From positions 62,001 through 126,000 of the forward strand of contig NZ_JAAGWG010000013.1 of the NCBI RefSeq assembly GCF_010682065.1: DNA of 64,000 nt, given 5' to 3'. Below are positions 1 to 9,656 of this stretch, in pieces (the stretch's first letter is position 1; each line of letters begins with the position of its first letter). Under the pieces are notes generated by a model. It was given only the letters and a program-made list of their open reading frames with translations. It did no database searches and was not told the origin of the DNA. The DNA comes from Blastococcus saxobsidens (lineage in GTDB: Bacteria > Actinomycetota > Actinomycetes > Mycobacteriales > Geodermatophilaceae). A program made the translations under genes and the position numbers.

Positions 1-1
1 C

Positions 2-1069
2 CTGGCCGGCCCGGCGTGGGGCATCGCCCGCCAGCGGCAGCGGGCCCGGGCGACGTTCGGGGCGGACGCCGGTCGGATGCTGTTCACCTCCGACGCCCTG
101 GAGCAGGCCGGACGTCCGGAGCTGGCCGCCCGGCGCGCGACCCGGCTGCTGGCCGGGGGCGGCGACTCGGTCGCCGACCTCGGTTGCGCGGCCGGCACCG
201 ACACGATCGCGCTGGCCAGGGCCGGCGCCCGCGTGCTGGCCGTGGACCTCGACCCGGTCGCCCGCGAGCTGACCGCCGTCAACGTCGAGGCGCTCGGGGT
301 CGCCGACGACGTCTGGGTGGTCGCGGGCGATGCCGTGGAACTGGTGGCGGCGGCCCGTGGCGGCGAGGTGGCCGGGTGCGGCGCCGCCGTGCTCGACCCC
401 GCCCGGCGGGCCGGCGGAAAGCGGCAGCTGGACCCCGACCGCTGGTCGCCCCCGTGGTCGACCGTCGCGCTCCTGCTGGAGAAGGTGCCCACGTCGGTGG
501 TGAAGGTGGCGCCCGGGCTGGACCACGAGCGCGTGCCGGCCGGGGTCGAGGCGGAGTGGGTGTCGGTCGGCGGCTCGATCGTGGAGGCGCTGCTCTGGGG
601 CCCGGCGGTGTCCACCACGTGGCGTCGGGCGACCGTGGTGCGCGACGGCGAGGTGCACGAGCTGACCGCCGACGCCGACCCCGGCCCGGCAGCCGCCGGT
701 CCGGTGCGCGCGTTCCTGCACGAGCCCGACCCGGCGGTCATCCGGTCGGGGCTGGTCTCGCTGGTGGCCGCGCAGCTGGGCGCCACGCTCGTGGACCCGA
801 CGATCGCCTACCTGACCTCCGACGCCGCGGCGGACGGCCCCTGGGTCCGGTCCTACCGGGTCGAGGAGGTGCTGCCGTTCAACCTGAAGAAGCTCAAGGC
901 GCTGCTGCGCTCGCGCGGCGTGGGCCGCGTCGTCGTCAAGAAGCGCGGCTCGGCCATCGAGCCGGAGACCCTCGCCCGCCAGCTGCGCACCGATGCCAGG
1001 GGGACGGCGACCGTCGTCGTCACCCGGGTCGCCGGCGCCCCCACGGCGCTCGTCTGCGACGTCACGTAG
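2..1069 (+). CDS. THUMP-like class I SAM-dependent methyltransferase (5' end cut by window)
   Basis: The reading frame is open from the first bases of the window, so the true start lies outside; the first in-window ATG (77) falls inside the conserved region. A Rossmann SAM-binding motif (VADLGCAAGTD) is followed by an acidic loop (AVDLD) and the DPARR motif typical of actinobacterial THUMP-like methyltransferases. The C-terminal part (FNLKKLKALLR, VVVKKRGSA) matches the THUMP-like domain of that family. The substrate is not established; an RNA base is the usual guess. It converges on tsaD with a shared hairpin between them. Confidence 0.8.
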   Translation: MAGPAWGIARQRQRARATFGADAGRMLFTSDALEQAGRPELAARRATRLLAGGGDSVADLGCAAGTDTIALARAGARVLAVDLDPVARELTAVNVEALGVADDVWVVAGDAVELVAAARGGEVAGCGAAVLDPARRAGGKRQLDPDRWSPPWSTVALLLEKVPTSVVKVAPGLDHERVPAGVEAEWVSVGGSIVEALLWGPAVSTTWRRATVVRDGEVHELTADADPGPAAAGPVRAFLHEPDPAVIRSGLVSLVAAQLGATLVDPTIAYLTSDAAADGPWVRSYRVEEVLPFNLKKLKALLRSRGVGRVVVKKRGSAIEPETLARQLRTDARGTATVVVTRVAGAPTALVCDVT

Positions 1070-1092
1070 GGCCAAAGTGGCCATTTCGGCCC
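1069..1092. terminator. Bidirectional terminator-like hairpin between the methyltransferase and tsaD
   Basis: GGGCCAAAGTGG is followed directly by CCATTTCGGCCC. The arms pair over 12 bases with two G-U-type mismatches and place A and T triplets on the two sides. It starts on the last base of the methyltransferase stop and ends 6 bases before the tsaD stop, as expected for two converging genes. Confidence 0.5.
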
Positions 1093-1098
1093 TCAGGT

Positions 1099-2133
1099 TC
1101 AGCGGCTGACGACGTCGATCGGCAGGGAGCTGTCCGCCCCGAGGTCGGGCTCCGACGGCGCCACCCCGGCCGCGACCAGCCGGGACCCCAGCGCGGCCAC
1201 CATCGCGCCGTTGTCCGTGCACAGCCTGGGGCTGGGCACCCGCAGCACGATGCCGGCCTTGGCGCAGCGCTCCTCGACGAGGGCACGGAGCCGGGAGTTG
1301 GCCGCCACTCCCCCGCCGAGCACGAGGTGGTCCACGCCGTGGTCCGTGCAGGCGCGCACCGCCTTGGCGGTCAGCACGTCGGCGACCGCCTCCTGGAAGG
1401 ACGCGGCGACGTCGGCCACCGGCACCGGCTCGCCCGCCCGCTCGCGGGCCTCGATCCAGCGGGCGACGGCGGTCTTCAGTCCGGAGAACGAGAAGTCGTA
1501 AGGCGCGTCGCGCGGGCCGGTGAGGCCGCGCGGGAACGCGATCGCGCGCGGGTCGCCCTCGCGGGCGGCCCGGTCGATCGGCGGACCGCCGGGGAACGGC
1601 AGGCCGAGCACCCGGGCGACCTTGTCGAAGGCCTCGCCGGCGGCGTCGTCGATCGTGCGCCCCAGCGACTGCACGTCCTGGGCCAGGTCGGGCACGAGCA
1701 GCAGCGAGCTGTGGCCGCCGGACACCAGCATCGCGATCGAGGGCTCGGCCAGCGGACCGTGCTGCAGCTCGTCGACGGCGACGTGCGCGGCCAGGTGGTT
1801 GACGCCGTACAGCGGCTTGTCCAGCGCCAGCGCGTACGCCTTGGCCGCGGCCACCCCGACCAGCAGCGCGCCGGTCAGGCCGGGCCCGGAGGTGACGGCC
1901 ACGGCGTCGACGTCGGAGGCCGCGATGCCGGCCTCGTCCAGCGCGCGGTGCACCGTGGGCACCATCGCCTCGAGGTGCGCCCGCGAGGCGATCTCCGGGA
2001 CGACCCCGCCGAAACGCTCGTGCTCGGCCATCGAGGTGGCGAGGGCGTCGGCGAGCAGGGTGTGCCCGCGGACGATGCCCACGCCGGTCTCGTCGCACGA
2101 GGTCTCGAACCCGATGACCAGCGGCTCGCTCAC
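1099..2133 (-). CDS. tsaD: tRNA N6-adenosine threonylcarbamoyltransferase TsaD
   Basis: TsaD transfers the threonylcarbamoyl group from TC-AMP to A37 of ANN-decoding tRNAs (t6A), working with TsaB and TsaE in the cytoplasm. The 344-residue protein has the ASKHA fold start ([10 protein letters not shown]), the metal-binding HxxxH pair at H113 and H117, and the C-terminal GGGVAAN nucleotide-binding motif. The length is normal. The GTG start overlaps the rimI stop by four bases (GTGA), so the two are translationally coupled. It is the last gene of the tsaE-to-tsaD block. Confidence 0.97.
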   Translation of the reverse strand: MSEPLVIGFETSCDETGVGIVRGHTLLADALATSMAEHERFGGVVPEIASRAHLEAMVPTVHRALDEAGIAASDVDAVAVTSGPGLTGALLVGVAAAKAYALALDKPLYGVNHLAAHVAVDELQHGPLAEPSIAMLVSGGHSSLLLVPDLAQDVQSLGRTIDDAAGEAFDKVARVLGLPFPGGPPIDRAAREGDPRAIAFPRGLTGPRDAPYDFSFSGLKTAVARWIEARERAGEPVPVADVAASFQEAVADVLTAKAVRACTDHGVDHLVLGGGVAANSRLRALVEERCAKAGIVLRVPSPRLCTDNGAMVAALGSRLVAAGVAPSEPDLGADSSLPIDVVSR

Positions 2134-2576
2134 GGCCTCTCCCGTTTCATGACCACGGCGTCCGTGCCGCTCGGTTGGTAGTACTTCGGCCGCCGGCCGA
2201 TCTCGGCGAACCCGCGCCGCCGGTACAGCTCCTGCGCCCGCTCGTTGTCCGCGCGGACCTCCAGCAGTACCACCGGGCTGCGCCGGCGGTCGGCCTCGGC
2301 CAGCAGGGCGTCCAGCAGCAGCGCGCCGATGCCCTCCCCCTGCCGGGTGCCGGTGACGCCGATCGTGGCCACGTGCGCCTCGTCGTCGTAGGCGATGAGC
2401 CCGGCATACCCGACGACCGCACCTTCGTCGTCGGCCACCAGGTAGTGCCGCGTCCGGGTCTGGGCGAGCTCGTCGCGGTACATCGCCGCCGTCCAGGTGT
2501 CGGGGGCGAACAGCTCCTCCTCCAGCACCATGACCGCGGGCAGGTCGGCGAGCGACATCGGCCGCAGCCGGGTCAC
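2130..2576 (-). CDS. rimI: Ribosomal protein S18 alanine N-acetyltransferase RimI
   Basis: A GNAT-family acetyltransferase of 148 residues. The acetyl-CoA binding motif A is visible around residues 77-90 ([16 protein letters not shown]) and the [13 protein letters not shown] region follows. RimI acetylates the N-terminal alanine of ribosomal protein S18. The assignment rests on the tsaB-rimI-tsaD arrangement, which is very widely conserved. GTG start and stop overlap tsaB and tsaD by four bases on each side. Confidence 0.92.
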   Translation of the reverse strand: MTRLRPMSLADLPAVMVLEEELFAPDTWTAAMYRDELAQTRTRHYLVADDEGAVVGYAGLIAYDDEAHVATIGVTGTRQGEGIGALLLDALLAEADRRRSPVVLLEVRADNERAQELYRRRGFAEIGRRPKYYQPSGTDAVVMKRERP

Positions 2577-3208
2577 TGCGTCACGGCCTTGATCGAGGTC
2601 GGCGGCACGGCGTCGGGCCGGCGGAGGTAGAGCGGCACCAGCGGCCCGGCGGACGCCGGGTCGGCCAGCTGGGGGCCGGCCGCGCGCACCAGGCCCGCGG
2701 TGGTGACGTCGGCGGCCGTGACGTCGGCGCCCAGCCGGGCGGCGAAGGCCGGGTCGCCGGTGAACGGGCCGGGCAGCCCGAGCTCCTCCGGTCGCACGAC
2801 GGCCGGCCCGTCGGTCCGGGTGCCGTCGGCGGCGTAGGTGGCCCAGTAGACCTCCTTGCGCCGGGCGTCGGTGACGACCGTGCGCGCCCCGGAGCCGACC
2901 GCGTCCAGCGAGCAGACGCCGATCACCGGCAGCCCGCGGGCGTCGGCGATCGCCGCCGCGGTCACCACCCCGACCCGCAGACCGGTGAAGGGACCCGGCC
3001 CCAGTCCGGTGACGACCGCCTCGACCTCGGACAGCGCCAGGCCGGCGTCGGCGAGCACGCCCTGGACGGCCGGCGTCAGCAGCTCGGCGTGCTTCGTGCC
3101 GGAGGGGACCGCCCGCTCGGCGAGCACCTCGGTGCGACCGTCGGGCGTCCAGCGCGCCAGCCCGGCGACGAGCGTCGGGGTGGCGGTGTCGAGCGCGAGG
3201 AGCAGCAC
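2573..3208 (-). CDS. tsaB: tRNA t6A biosynthesis protein TsaB
   Basis: TsaB (YeaZ) is the inactive TsaD paralogue that forms the TsaB-TsaD-TsaE complex for t6A37 synthesis. At 211 residues it begins with the ASKHA-like [10 protein letters not shown] motif and has the [13 protein letters not shown] signature near residues 68-80. It lacks the metal-binding HxxxH of TsaD, as expected. It begins six bases after the upstream acetyltransferase gene and overlaps rimI by GTGA. Confidence 0.95.
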   Translation of the reverse strand: MLLLALDTATPTLVAGLARWTPDGRTEVLAERAVPSGTKHAELLTPAVQGVLADAGLALSEVEAVVTGLGPGPFTGLRVGVVTAAAIADARGLPVIGVCSLDAVGSGARTVVTDARRKEVYWATYAADGTRTDGPAVVRPEELGLPGPFTGDPAFAARLGADVTAADVTTAGLVRAAGPQLADPASAGPLVPLYLRRPDAVPPTSIKAVTQ

Positions 3209-3214
3209 GACGGA

Positions 3215-3751
3215 TCAGCCTAGGTGAGTGCCCGCCGCCACCTCGTAGACGATCTCCAGCCCGTCCTCCTCGTCGACCTGCTCCCCCACCTCGACGAAGC
3301 CCTCACCGAGCACGAGGTCGCGCGAGACGACGTTGTCCGGGGCGATGCTGGCGCGCACGGTGGCGACGGCGGGCTCGGCGGCGGCGCGGGCCAGCATGGC
3401 CCGGAGCGCGGCGCGGGCGTACCCCTGCCGGCGGTGCGCGGGGTCGATCGAGTAGCCGACCTCGACCATGCCCGCGGCGTCCGGTGGGCCGTGGAAGCCG
3501 GCCTTGCCGACCGCCAGTCGCCGGGCCGGGTCCCAGACCACCCGGGTGATCCAGTCCAGGCTGGGCGGGTCGACCAGCACCTGGGCGGCGCGGATGCTCC
3601 ACACCCAGCGGCACTCCTCGCCGGCCAGGTACGGGCTCAGCGGCACCGGCGCGCCGGCCTCGGCGGTCGCCAGGTCGCCGTCGGCGAGGGCGCGCAGCAC
3701 CGCGCGGTCCAGCCGGACCAGCTCCACCCGCGGACCGCTGCCTCCACTCAC
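3215..3751 (-). CDS. GNAT-family N-acetyltransferase (RimJ/RimL-like)
   Basis: A 178-residue acetyltransferase with GNAT motif A (VGYSIDPAHRRQGYARAAL) and the late NVVSRDLVLGEGF segment common to RimL-like enzymes. The substrate cannot be read from sequence. The GTG at 3751 has no clear ribosome binding site; an in-frame GTG at 3727 has GGAGG about 12 bases upstream and would begin VELVRL, a usual start for the family. It lies six bases upstream of tsaB and is not part of the usual t6A block. Confidence 0.82.
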   Translation of the reverse strand: MSGGSGPRVELVRLDRAVLRALADGDLATAEAGAPVPLSPYLAGEECRWVWSIRAAQVLVDPPSLDWITRVVWDPARRLAVGKAGFHGPPDAAGMVEVGYSIDPAHRRQGYARAALRAMLARAAAEPAVATVRASIAPDNVVSRDLVLGEGFVEVGEQVDEEDGLEIVYEVAAGTHLG

Positions 3752-3852
3752 GGCGGCAGGCTAACCGGGGCGCCCTCCGGCCGCCCAGGGCACGGGCAGC
3801 GATACTCCCGGCACCCCCGCGGCAGAAGGGGGCACACGCGGGGAGGCGGTCG

Positions 3853-4251
3853 ATGGCGCAGGAGGCCGGCGACGGGTTGGTCCGCCAGCTCCTGCGGTTC
3901 GGGATCGTGGGCGGCGTCAGCGCCCTGGTGGACCTCGGCGTCTACGCCCTGGGCCTGCACCTCGGGCTGGCCACGTACGCCGCCCGGGCACTGAGCTTCG
4001 CCGCCGGCACCACCACCGCCTACGCGCTGAACCGCCGGTGGACCTTCGCGGCCACCGGCGGCGCCCGGCGGGCCGCCGGGTTCGCCGTCCTCTACGGCAC
4101 GACGTTCGTGGTGATCCTGGCGACCAACGCCCTCGGCCTGGCGCTGCTCCCGGAGAGCTCCTGGCGGGTGACCCTCGCGTGGGCCGCCTCGCAGGGGCTG
4201 GGCACCGCGATCAACTTCGTGCTGCTCCGCCGGGTCGTCTTCCGCGACTGA
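3853..4251 (+). CDS. GtrA-like small multi-pass membrane protein
   Basis: 132 residues with four hydrophobic segments. The RFGIVGGVSALVDLGVY start and the ALNRRWTF loop are typical of the GtrA/DPMS family, proposed to help move polyprenyl-phosphate-linked sugars across the membrane for cell-envelope glycosylation. The sugar is unknown. It sits alone on the plus strand between tsaE and the acetyltransferase, splitting an otherwise minus-strand block, and converges on tsaE with only seven bases between them. Confidence 0.85.
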   Translation: MAQEAGDGLVRQLLRFGIVGGVSALVDLGVYALGLHLGLATYAARALSFAAGTTTAYALNRRWTFAATGGARRAAGFAVLYGTTFVVILATNALGLALLPESSWRVTLAWAASQGLGTAINFVLLRRVVFRD

Positions 4252-4258
4252 CGCCGGC

Positions 4259-4705
4259 TCAGCCGAGCCGTTGCTCCCAGCCCGGCCCGTGCGGCACCAG
4301 CACGGCGGTGCGGACGTCGTCGTCGCGCCGGTCCAGCCGCACCTCGAGGTGCTCGTCGGCCAGCTGCTCGACCAGCCCCTGTCCCCACTCGACCACGGTC
4401 ACGGACGACGCGACCGTGACATCCAGGTCCAGGTCGTCGACGTCGGCGTGCCCGCCCAGCCGGTAGGCGTCGACGTGCACCAGCGGGATCCGGCCGTCAC
4501 GGTGCACGCGGGCGATGACGAACGTCGGCGAGGTGACCGGCTCGCGCACGCCGAGCCCGGCGCCGATGCCCTGGGTGAGCGCGGTCTTGCCCGCCCCCAG
4601 GGGGCCGACCAGCACCACGAGGTCACCGGGCCGGGCCAGGGCGGCCAGCCCCCGCCCGAGGGCATGGGTGTCGGCGAGGGTGGCCAGCACGTGCTCCCGC
4701 TTCAC
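4259..4705 (-). CDS. tsaE: t6A biosynthesis ATPase TsaE
   Basis: TsaE (YjeE) is the small P-loop ATPase that drives turnover of the TsaBD complex. The P-loop GPLGAGKT places the nucleotide lysine at K40, and TSPTFVIA and VVEWGQ follow as in the family. I chose the GTG at 4705, which gives 148 residues and a start (MKREHV) just before the fold; it overlaps the glycosylase stop as GTGA. Longer in-frame extensions run into the glycosylase gene and look non-coding. Confidence 0.94.
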   Translation of the reverse strand: MKREHVLATLADTHALGRGLAALARPGDLVVLVGPLGAGKTALTQGIGAGLGVREPVTSPTFVIARVHRDGRIPLVHVDAYRLGGHADVDDLDLDVTVASSVTVVEWGQGLVEQLADEHLEVRLDRRDDDVRTAVLVPHGPGWEQRLG

Positions 4706-5340
4706 GCGGCCCCTCGCAGCGTCGTGGCGACGGCGGTCAGATCGGCCAGCAGTCCCGCCCGCGGCGCCCCGTTCGGGCCGAACCGGATGGCGGCCGAGGG
4801 GTGGTAGGTGGCCCACACCGCCCGCCCGTCCACCTCGTGCGGGCGCCCGCGGACCGCGGCCAGGACGGTGCGCGGCCCCAGGAACCACTTGGCCGACGAC
4901 AGCCCGAGCGCGACGACGACCGGCGCGTCCAGCAGCTCCAGCTGGCGGCGCAGCCAGCCACTGCACCGGGCGACCTCCGGCGCCTTCGGCGTCCGGTTGC
5001 CCGGCGGGCGGCACTTCACCACGTTGAGCACGGCCGCCTCGGCCCGGTCGAGCCCGGCCTCACCGAGCAGCAGGTCCAGCAGCGCCCCGGACTTCCCGAC
5101 GAACGGCCGGCCGGTCTCGTCCTCCGTGGCGCCGGGCGCCTCGCCCACCAGCACGAGGCGGGGTCGCCCGGTGACCGGCACGTCCCCGACGACGACGTGC
5201 TGCCGGGCCGCCGCGAGCTCCGGGCACGCCAGGCACCCGCCGGCGGAGCGGGCCAGCGACGACCAGTCGGGTGCGGCCGCGGCCGTGCGCGCCACCTCCT
5301 CGGCGGCGGCGTCGAGCCGGGGCGGACGGGGTGCGGCCAC
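4702..5340 (-). CDS. Family 4 uracil-DNA glycosylase (Fe-S)
   Basis: Removes uracil from DNA to start base excision repair. The 212-residue protein has four cysteines positioned for a 4Fe-4S cluster (C36, C39, C110, C126), motif A GEAPGATEDETGRPF from residue 66 and the HPS motif at H180. The UdgX KRRIH loop is absent, and so is the family 5 motif, so family 4 (UDGa) is the best call. It overlaps tsaE by four bases. Confidence 0.9.
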   Translation of the reverse strand: MAAPRPPRLDAAAEEVARTAAAAPDWSSLARSAGGCLACPELAAARQHVVVGDVPVTGRPRLVLVGEAPGATEDETGRPFVGKSGALLDLLLGEAGLDRAEAAVLNVVKCRPPGNRTPKAPEVARCSGWLRRQLELLDAPVVVALGLSSAKWFLGPRTVLAAVRGRPHEVDGRAVWATYHPSAAIRFGPNGAPRAGLLADLTAVATTLRGAA

Positions 5341-5377
5341 CCGCGAACCATAACGACGGCGGTCGTGCCCGAACCGA

Positions 5378-6571
5378 TCAGCCCCGGGCGCCGGCCGAGC
5401 GCTCGGCGGCGACCCGTCGCAGCAGGGCGGTGAGCGCCGCGCTCACCTCGCCGGGCTCCTCCAGGGGCACCATGTGCCCGGCGGCCGGGACGACGACGTA
5501 CTCGACCCGGTCCTGGTCCGCGCCCCCGAGCCCCGCCACGATCAGGTCGCTGTGCTCCTTGGGGATCATCTTGTCGCGGTCGCCGGTCAGCACCAGGGTG
5601 GGCACCGCCCGGAGCGGCTCCAACGAGCCGGTCTCGTCCAGGCCGGCGAGCGCCGGGTAGAACTCCGCGATCACGTCCACCGGCGTGCCGGCGATCATCG
5701 CGTCCACGTAGCGCACCAGGGCCGGGTCCACGTCGCCCCGGCCGAAGGACAGCGACCGGGTCGCCGCGGACACCAGCTCTGCCGCCAGCCGCCGGGTCCG
5801 TTCGGCGAACACGGGCCGGTGCCGCATCGTCCAGGCCGCCACCGGCAGGACGGCGGCGCGCACGCGGGTGAGCATCTCCGGCAGGCCGAAGTCCAGGTCG
5901 GCCAGGTTGCCGCTCGACGTCGACACCAGCGCGGCGCCGACGACGCGGCTGCCGAACAGCTCGGGACGCAGCGCGGCCAGCCCCATGATCGTCATGCCGC
6001 CCATCGAGTGCCCGACGAGCACGACGGGTCCGCGCGGTGCCCGGGCGTCCAGCACCGCCAGCAGGTCGCGGGCGAGCTGGTCGATCGTCGAGTGCTCCGG
6101 CGTCCCCCGGCCCGACGCGCCGTGCCCCCGCTGGTCGTAGAAGACCAGCCTGGCATCGGGCCGGTGCCCGTTCTCCGTGGCCAGCTCCGCGGCCAGGGTG
6201 CGCCGCTGGAACGCCCACGAACCCATGGACAGCGTGTAGCCGTGGACGAAGACGACGGTCAGCGGCGCATCCCGCGGCCCGATCTCCTCCACGGCGAGCA
6301 CCACGCCGTCGTCGGCCTGCACCAGCGCGGTGCGGTCGGCGGGCCTGGCCTCGACGCCCAGCGGGTCGACCTGCCGCAGCTGGCCCTCGCTGAGGTTCTC
6401 CGGCAGCTCCGCGGCCGGCCCGAGCTCGGCGGCCCGGAGCCGTCGCGCCGCGATGCGGCTGACGGCCACGCCGGCGGCGGTGCCCGCGGCGGCGAGACCG
6501 AGCAGACCGCCGACGACCCCGGCGGTGTGGGCCCTCGGGTGCTTGTGCGCGAGCCGGCGGTCGCGCGCCAT
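5378..6571 (-). CDS. Alpha/beta hydrolase with N-terminal membrane segment
   Basis: 397 residues. An N-terminal hydrophobic stretch (about residues 14-38, Ala/Gly rich) may anchor it in the membrane or be an uncleaved signal. The hydrolase fold shows the HGYTL oxyanion region, the nucleophile elbow GHSMGG, TGDRDKMIP with the likely catalytic Asp, and AAGHMVP with the catalytic His. The substrate is unknown. The ATG at 6571 overlaps the alr stop (ATGA), and a hydrolase at this spot between alr and tsaE is common in actinobacteria. Confidence 0.88.
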   Translation of the reverse strand: MARDRRLAHKHPRAHTAGVVGGLLGLAAAGTAAGVAVSRIAARRLRAAELGPAAELPENLSEGQLRQVDPLGVEARPADRTALVQADDGVVLAVEEIGPRDAPLTVVFVHGYTLSMGSWAFQRRTLAAELATENGHRPDARLVFYDQRGHGASGRGTPEHSTIDQLARDLLAVLDARAPRGPVVLVGHSMGGMTIMGLAALRPELFGSRVVGAALVSTSSGNLADLDFGLPEMLTRVRAAVLPVAAWTMRHRPVFAERTRRLAAELVSAATRSLSFGRGDVDPALVRYVDAMIAGTPVDVIAEFYPALAGLDETGSLEPLRAVPTLVLTGDRDKMIPKEHSDLIVAGLGGADQDRVEYVVVPAAGHMVPLEEPGEVSAALTALLRRVAAERSAGARG

Positions 6572-7707
6572 CAGACGGCCCCCGCGGACCCGACGTAGCA
6601 GCGGGTGAACCGCCCCCCGATCCGGGTGACCAGCTCGTAGTGGATGGTGCCGGTGGCGTCGGCCCACTGCTGGGCGGTGGGCTCCCCGCCCTCTCCGGGC
6701 CCCCACAGCACCACCTGGTCCCCCGGGGCGACGGCCGCGTCGCCGACGTCGAGGACGAACTGGTCCATGCACACCCGGCCCGCGATCGTCCGCTTCGCGC
6801 CGGCCGCCAGCACCGGGGCGGCGTTCCCCCCGGCCCGGGGCACGCCGTCGGCGTAGCCGACGGGCACGAGGGCGAGGGTGGTCTCGGCGGGCGTGGTGTA
6901 CGTGTGCCCGTAGGAGACCCCGGCGCCGGCCGGCACCCGCTTGGTCAGCGCGACGCGGGCCTGCACGGTCATCGCCGGTCGCAGGCCGTGGTCGGCGGCA
7001 TCCCCGCCCAGCGGGTCCAGCCCGTAGACGGCGACGCCCGGGCGCACCATGTCGAACCAGGTGTCCGGCAGCGCCACGGTCGCCGCGGAGTTGGCCAGGT
7101 GCCGGCGGGCGTCGGTGAGGCCGGCGGCGCGGGCGATGCCGACCGCCTCCTCGAACACCCGCACCTGCGCCCCGATCGTGGGGTGGGTGGGTGCGTCGGC
7201 ATGGGCCATGTGGCTCCACAGCCCGACGACGGTCAGATCCCCGTCGGCCTGGGCCCGGGCAGCGGCCGCCACCAGCTCGGGCCAGTCGGCCATCGTGGCG
7301 CCCTCCCGGGACAGCCCGGTGTCGGCGAAGAGGTGCAGCCGCGCCGGGCGGCCGGTCTCCCGGGCGGCGGCGACCACCTCGGCCAGGCCCCAGCCGGCGT
7401 TGACCGACACCTCGACGTCGGCGGCCAGCGCGGCGGCGAGGTCGGCGCCCGGCCCGTTCAGCCAGGCGAGCAGCGGGGCGGTCACGCCGGCCGCGCGCAG
7501 CGCCAGCGCCTCGGCCAGCACCGCGACACCCAGCTGGTCGGCGCCACCGGCCAGGGCTGCCCGTGCCGACGGCACCAGGCCGTGGCCGTAGCCGTCGGCC
7601 TTCACCACCGCCATCAACGGCCGGCCGACCCGTTCGCGCAGCACCGCGGTGTTCGCCGCGATCGCGTCGAGGTCGACGACCACCTCCGCCCCGGTCCCGT
7701 TCGTCAC
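6571..7707 (-). CDS. alr: Alanine racemase
   Basis: PLP-dependent interconversion of L- and D-alanine for peptidoglycan. 378 residues, of normal length. The PLP lysine is K36 in AVVKADGYGHG and the second catalytic base is Y266 in GVSYGHTY; ANSAAT and VRPGVAVYG are also present. It is coupled on both sides by four-base overlaps, to the NAD(P)HX repair gene upstream and the hydrolase downstream. Confidence 0.97.
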   Translation of the reverse strand: MTNGTGAEVVVDLDAIAANTAVLRERVGRPLMAVVKADGYGHGLVPSARAALAGGADQLGVAVLAEALALRAAGVTAPLLAWLNGPGADLAAALAADVEVSVNAGWGLAEVVAAARETGRPARLHLFADTGLSREGATMADWPELVAAAARAQADGDLTVVGLWSHMAHADAPTHPTIGAQVRVFEEAVGIARAAGLTDARRHLANSAATVALPDTWFDMVRPGVAVYGLDPLGGDAADHGLRPAMTVQARVALTKRVPAGAGVSYGHTYTTPAETTLALVPVGYADGVPRAGGNAAPVLAAGAKRTIAGRVCMDQFVLDVGDAAVAPGDQVVLWGPGEGGEPTAQQWADATGTIHYELVTRIGGRFTRCYVGSAGAV

Positions 7708-9170
7708 GGCCCCGAGTCTGGCAGGCCACCGGGGCGGATCCCGCGCACCCGGCTGATCGTCTCGGGCAGGCGGCGCACGAGGTCCCCGGCGACGAAGGGC
7801 CCGCGCGCGGCGGCCACCTGCCCGGCACGGCCGTGCACGTGCGCGGCGACGGCGGCGGCCTCCGCCAAGGGCAGGCCGGTGGCCAGCAGGGCACCCGCGA
7901 TGCCGGAGAGGACGTCACCGGTGCCCGCGGTGGCCAGCCACGGGGTGCCGGTCGCGTTGACGAAGGCGGTGCCCTCCGGCGCGGCGACCACCGTCGCGTC
8001 GCCCTTCAGCAGCACGATCGCGCCGAGGTCTGCGGCCAGCCGGCGCGTGGCCCCGATGCGGTCGCTGCCCGGCTCGGCGCCGAACCGGGCGAACTCGCGG
8101 TCGTGCGGGGTGAGCACCGTGGGCGCGCGGCGGCCCCGCACGAGCTCCGGCTCGCGGGCGAGCAGGGTCAGCGCGTCGGCGTCGACGAGCACCGGCAGGT
8201 CGGTGGCGAGCACCTCGGCCAGCACCGCGCGGGCGTCGTCGTCGGTGCCCATGCCGGGCCCGACCACCCAGGCCTGCACGCGGCCGGCGTCCGCGGGCCG
8301 CCCGTCGGTGACGATCGCCTCGGGCCAGGCGGCCCGGACGCCGTCGGCGGCCGTGCCGGCGTACCGGACCAGCCCCGGACGGGTGCGCAGCGCCGCTCCG
8401 GTGCACAGCACGCCCGCGCCGGGGTAGGTGGCCGACCCGGCGACGACGCCCACCACCCCCTGCGAGTACTTGTCGTCACCCGCGTCGGGTTCCGGCAGCC
8501 GCGCGGCGGCGTCGGCGTCGGTCAGCTGCCACGCGCCGGGGGCCGGCAGGTGCTCGTCCAGCCCGATCTCCACCAGGTGCACCTCGCCGGCGTGCGCCCG
8601 CCCGTCGCCGACCACGAGGCCCGGCTTGACCGCGCCGAAGGTGACCGTGTGCGTGGCGGGGAAGGCGGCACCGTCGACGGCACCGGTGTCGGCCGCGACC
8701 CCGCTGGGCACGTCGACGGCCACCATCAGCGCCGGCCCGACCGCGGCGCGGTCCACCAGCGCGGCGGCGTCCGGCCGCAGCCCGCCGGAACCACCGATCC
8801 CGACGATGCCGTCGAGCACGAGGTCTGCCCGGTCCAGGTGGGCTCCGGCCTCGGACGGTTCCACCACGCGGCCACCGGCCTTCAGCAGCGCGCGGAGGCC
8901 GCCGGCGTGGGTGCGGTCGGATGCCAGCAGGACGGCGGTGACCCGCACGCCCCGGCGGGCCAGGAAGGCACCGGCGAACAGTGCGTCCCCGCCGTTGCCG
9001 CCGGCCCCGACGAGGAGCGTCACCCGGGTGCCGGAGGCCCGGCCGAGCAACCGCAGGCAGACGGTGGCCAGCCCGGTCGCCGCTCGCTGCATGAGCGCGC
9101 CGTCCGGCAGGGCCGCCAGCAGCGGCGCCTCCGCCGCCCGGACCTCCGCGGCGGTGAACAGGCCGATCAC
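7704..9170 (-). CDS. nnr: Bifunctional NAD(P)HX epimerase / ADP- or ATP-dependent dehydratase
   Basis: Repairs hydrated NADH/NADPH. The N-terminal half (about 1-220) is the YjeF_N epimerase domain ([23 protein letters not shown]). The C-terminal half is the ribokinase-like dehydratase with [17 protein letters not shown] and the catalytic GTGDVLSG motif. The 488 residues are standard for the fused form. It overlaps acpS upstream and alr downstream by four bases. Confidence 0.95.
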   Translation of the reverse strand: MIGLFTAAEVRAAEAPLLAALPDGALMQRAATGLATVCLRLLGRASGTRVTLLVGAGGNGGDALFAGAFLARRGVRVTAVLLASDRTHAGGLRALLKAGGRVVEPSEAGAHLDRADLVLDGIVGIGGSGGLRPDAAALVDRAAVGPALMVAVDVPSGVAADTGAVDGAAFPATHTVTFGAVKPGLVVGDGRAHAGEVHLVEIGLDEHLPAPGAWQLTDADAAARLPEPDAGDDKYSQGVVGVVAGSATYPGAGVLCTGAALRTRPGLVRYAGTAADGVRAAWPEAIVTDGRPADAGRVQAWVVGPGMGTDDDARAVLAEVLATDLPVLVDADALTLLAREPELVRGRRAPTVLTPHDREFARFGAEPGSDRIGATRRLAADLGAIVLLKGDATVVAAPEGTAFVNATGTPWLATAGTGDVLSGIAGALLATGLPLAEAAAVAAHVHGRAGQVAAARGPFVAGDLVRRLPETISRVRGIRPGGLPDSGP

Positions 9171-9553
9171 GTCGTCTCCCGGGCCAGGCCCTCGGCGACC
9201 ACGACCGCCGAGGCGATGCCGCCGTCGTGGCTGAGGCTCACGTGCCAGGACGTGACGCCCAGCTGGGCCGCCCGGCCGGCGACCGAGCCGCGCACCGCCA
9301 GGTGCGGCCGGCCGTGGTCGCCCACGGTCACCTCGGCGTCGTGCCAGTGCAGGTCACCGGGGGCACCGAGCGCCTTGGCCAGTGCCTCCTTGGCGGCGAA
9401 CCGGGCGGCCAGCGACTCCCCCGTGCGCGGCGCACCCGACGGGGTCCGCTGCTCGTCGGCGGTGAACAGGCGGTCGCGGAGCCCGGGCGTGCGCTGCAAC
9501 GACTGCGCGAACCGTTCCACCGGCACCACGTCGATCCCGACCCCGATGATCAC
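9167..9553 (-). CDS. acpS: Holo-[acyl-carrier-protein] synthase
   Basis: Transfers 4'-phosphopantetheine from CoA to acyl carrier protein. 128 residues with the two hallmark regions: GVGIDVV (Mg-binding D8) and [12 protein letters not shown] (E56), then WHVSLSHD. The start ATG at 9553 gives the family-typical MIIGVGID. It heads the run acpS-nnr-alr-hydrolase-UDG-tsaE. Confidence 0.96.
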   Translation of the reverse strand: MIIGVGIDVVPVERFAQSLQRTPGLRDRLFTADEQRTPSGAPRTGESLAARFAAKEALAKALGAPGDLHWHDAEVTVGDHGRPHLAVRGSVAGRAAQLGVTSWHVSLSHDGGIASAVVVAEGLARETT

Positions 9554-9598
9554 CCGGCCAGTCTGCAGGGTGATCGTCGACGACGCCGCTCCGAGCGC

Positions 9599-9656
9599 AA
9601 GGCCCCGACCAGAGGCTCGCCCCGAGCGTGCGAGGGGTGAGGAGGTCGGGGTCCTT
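9599..9656 (-). terminator. Hairpin after glmS
   Basis: AAGGCCCCGACC at 9599-9610 pairs with GGTCGGGGTCCTT at 9644-9656 with a single bulged base; the long loop contains a further small GC-rich stem. It begins on the glmS stop codon and ends about 46 bases before acpS, the right place to end glmS transcription. Confidence 0.5.

Noticed and set aside
3853..4251. GtrA-like gene as cargo of a mobile element
   Set aside because: There are no terminal repeats, target duplications or transposase nearby, and its composition matches its neighbours.
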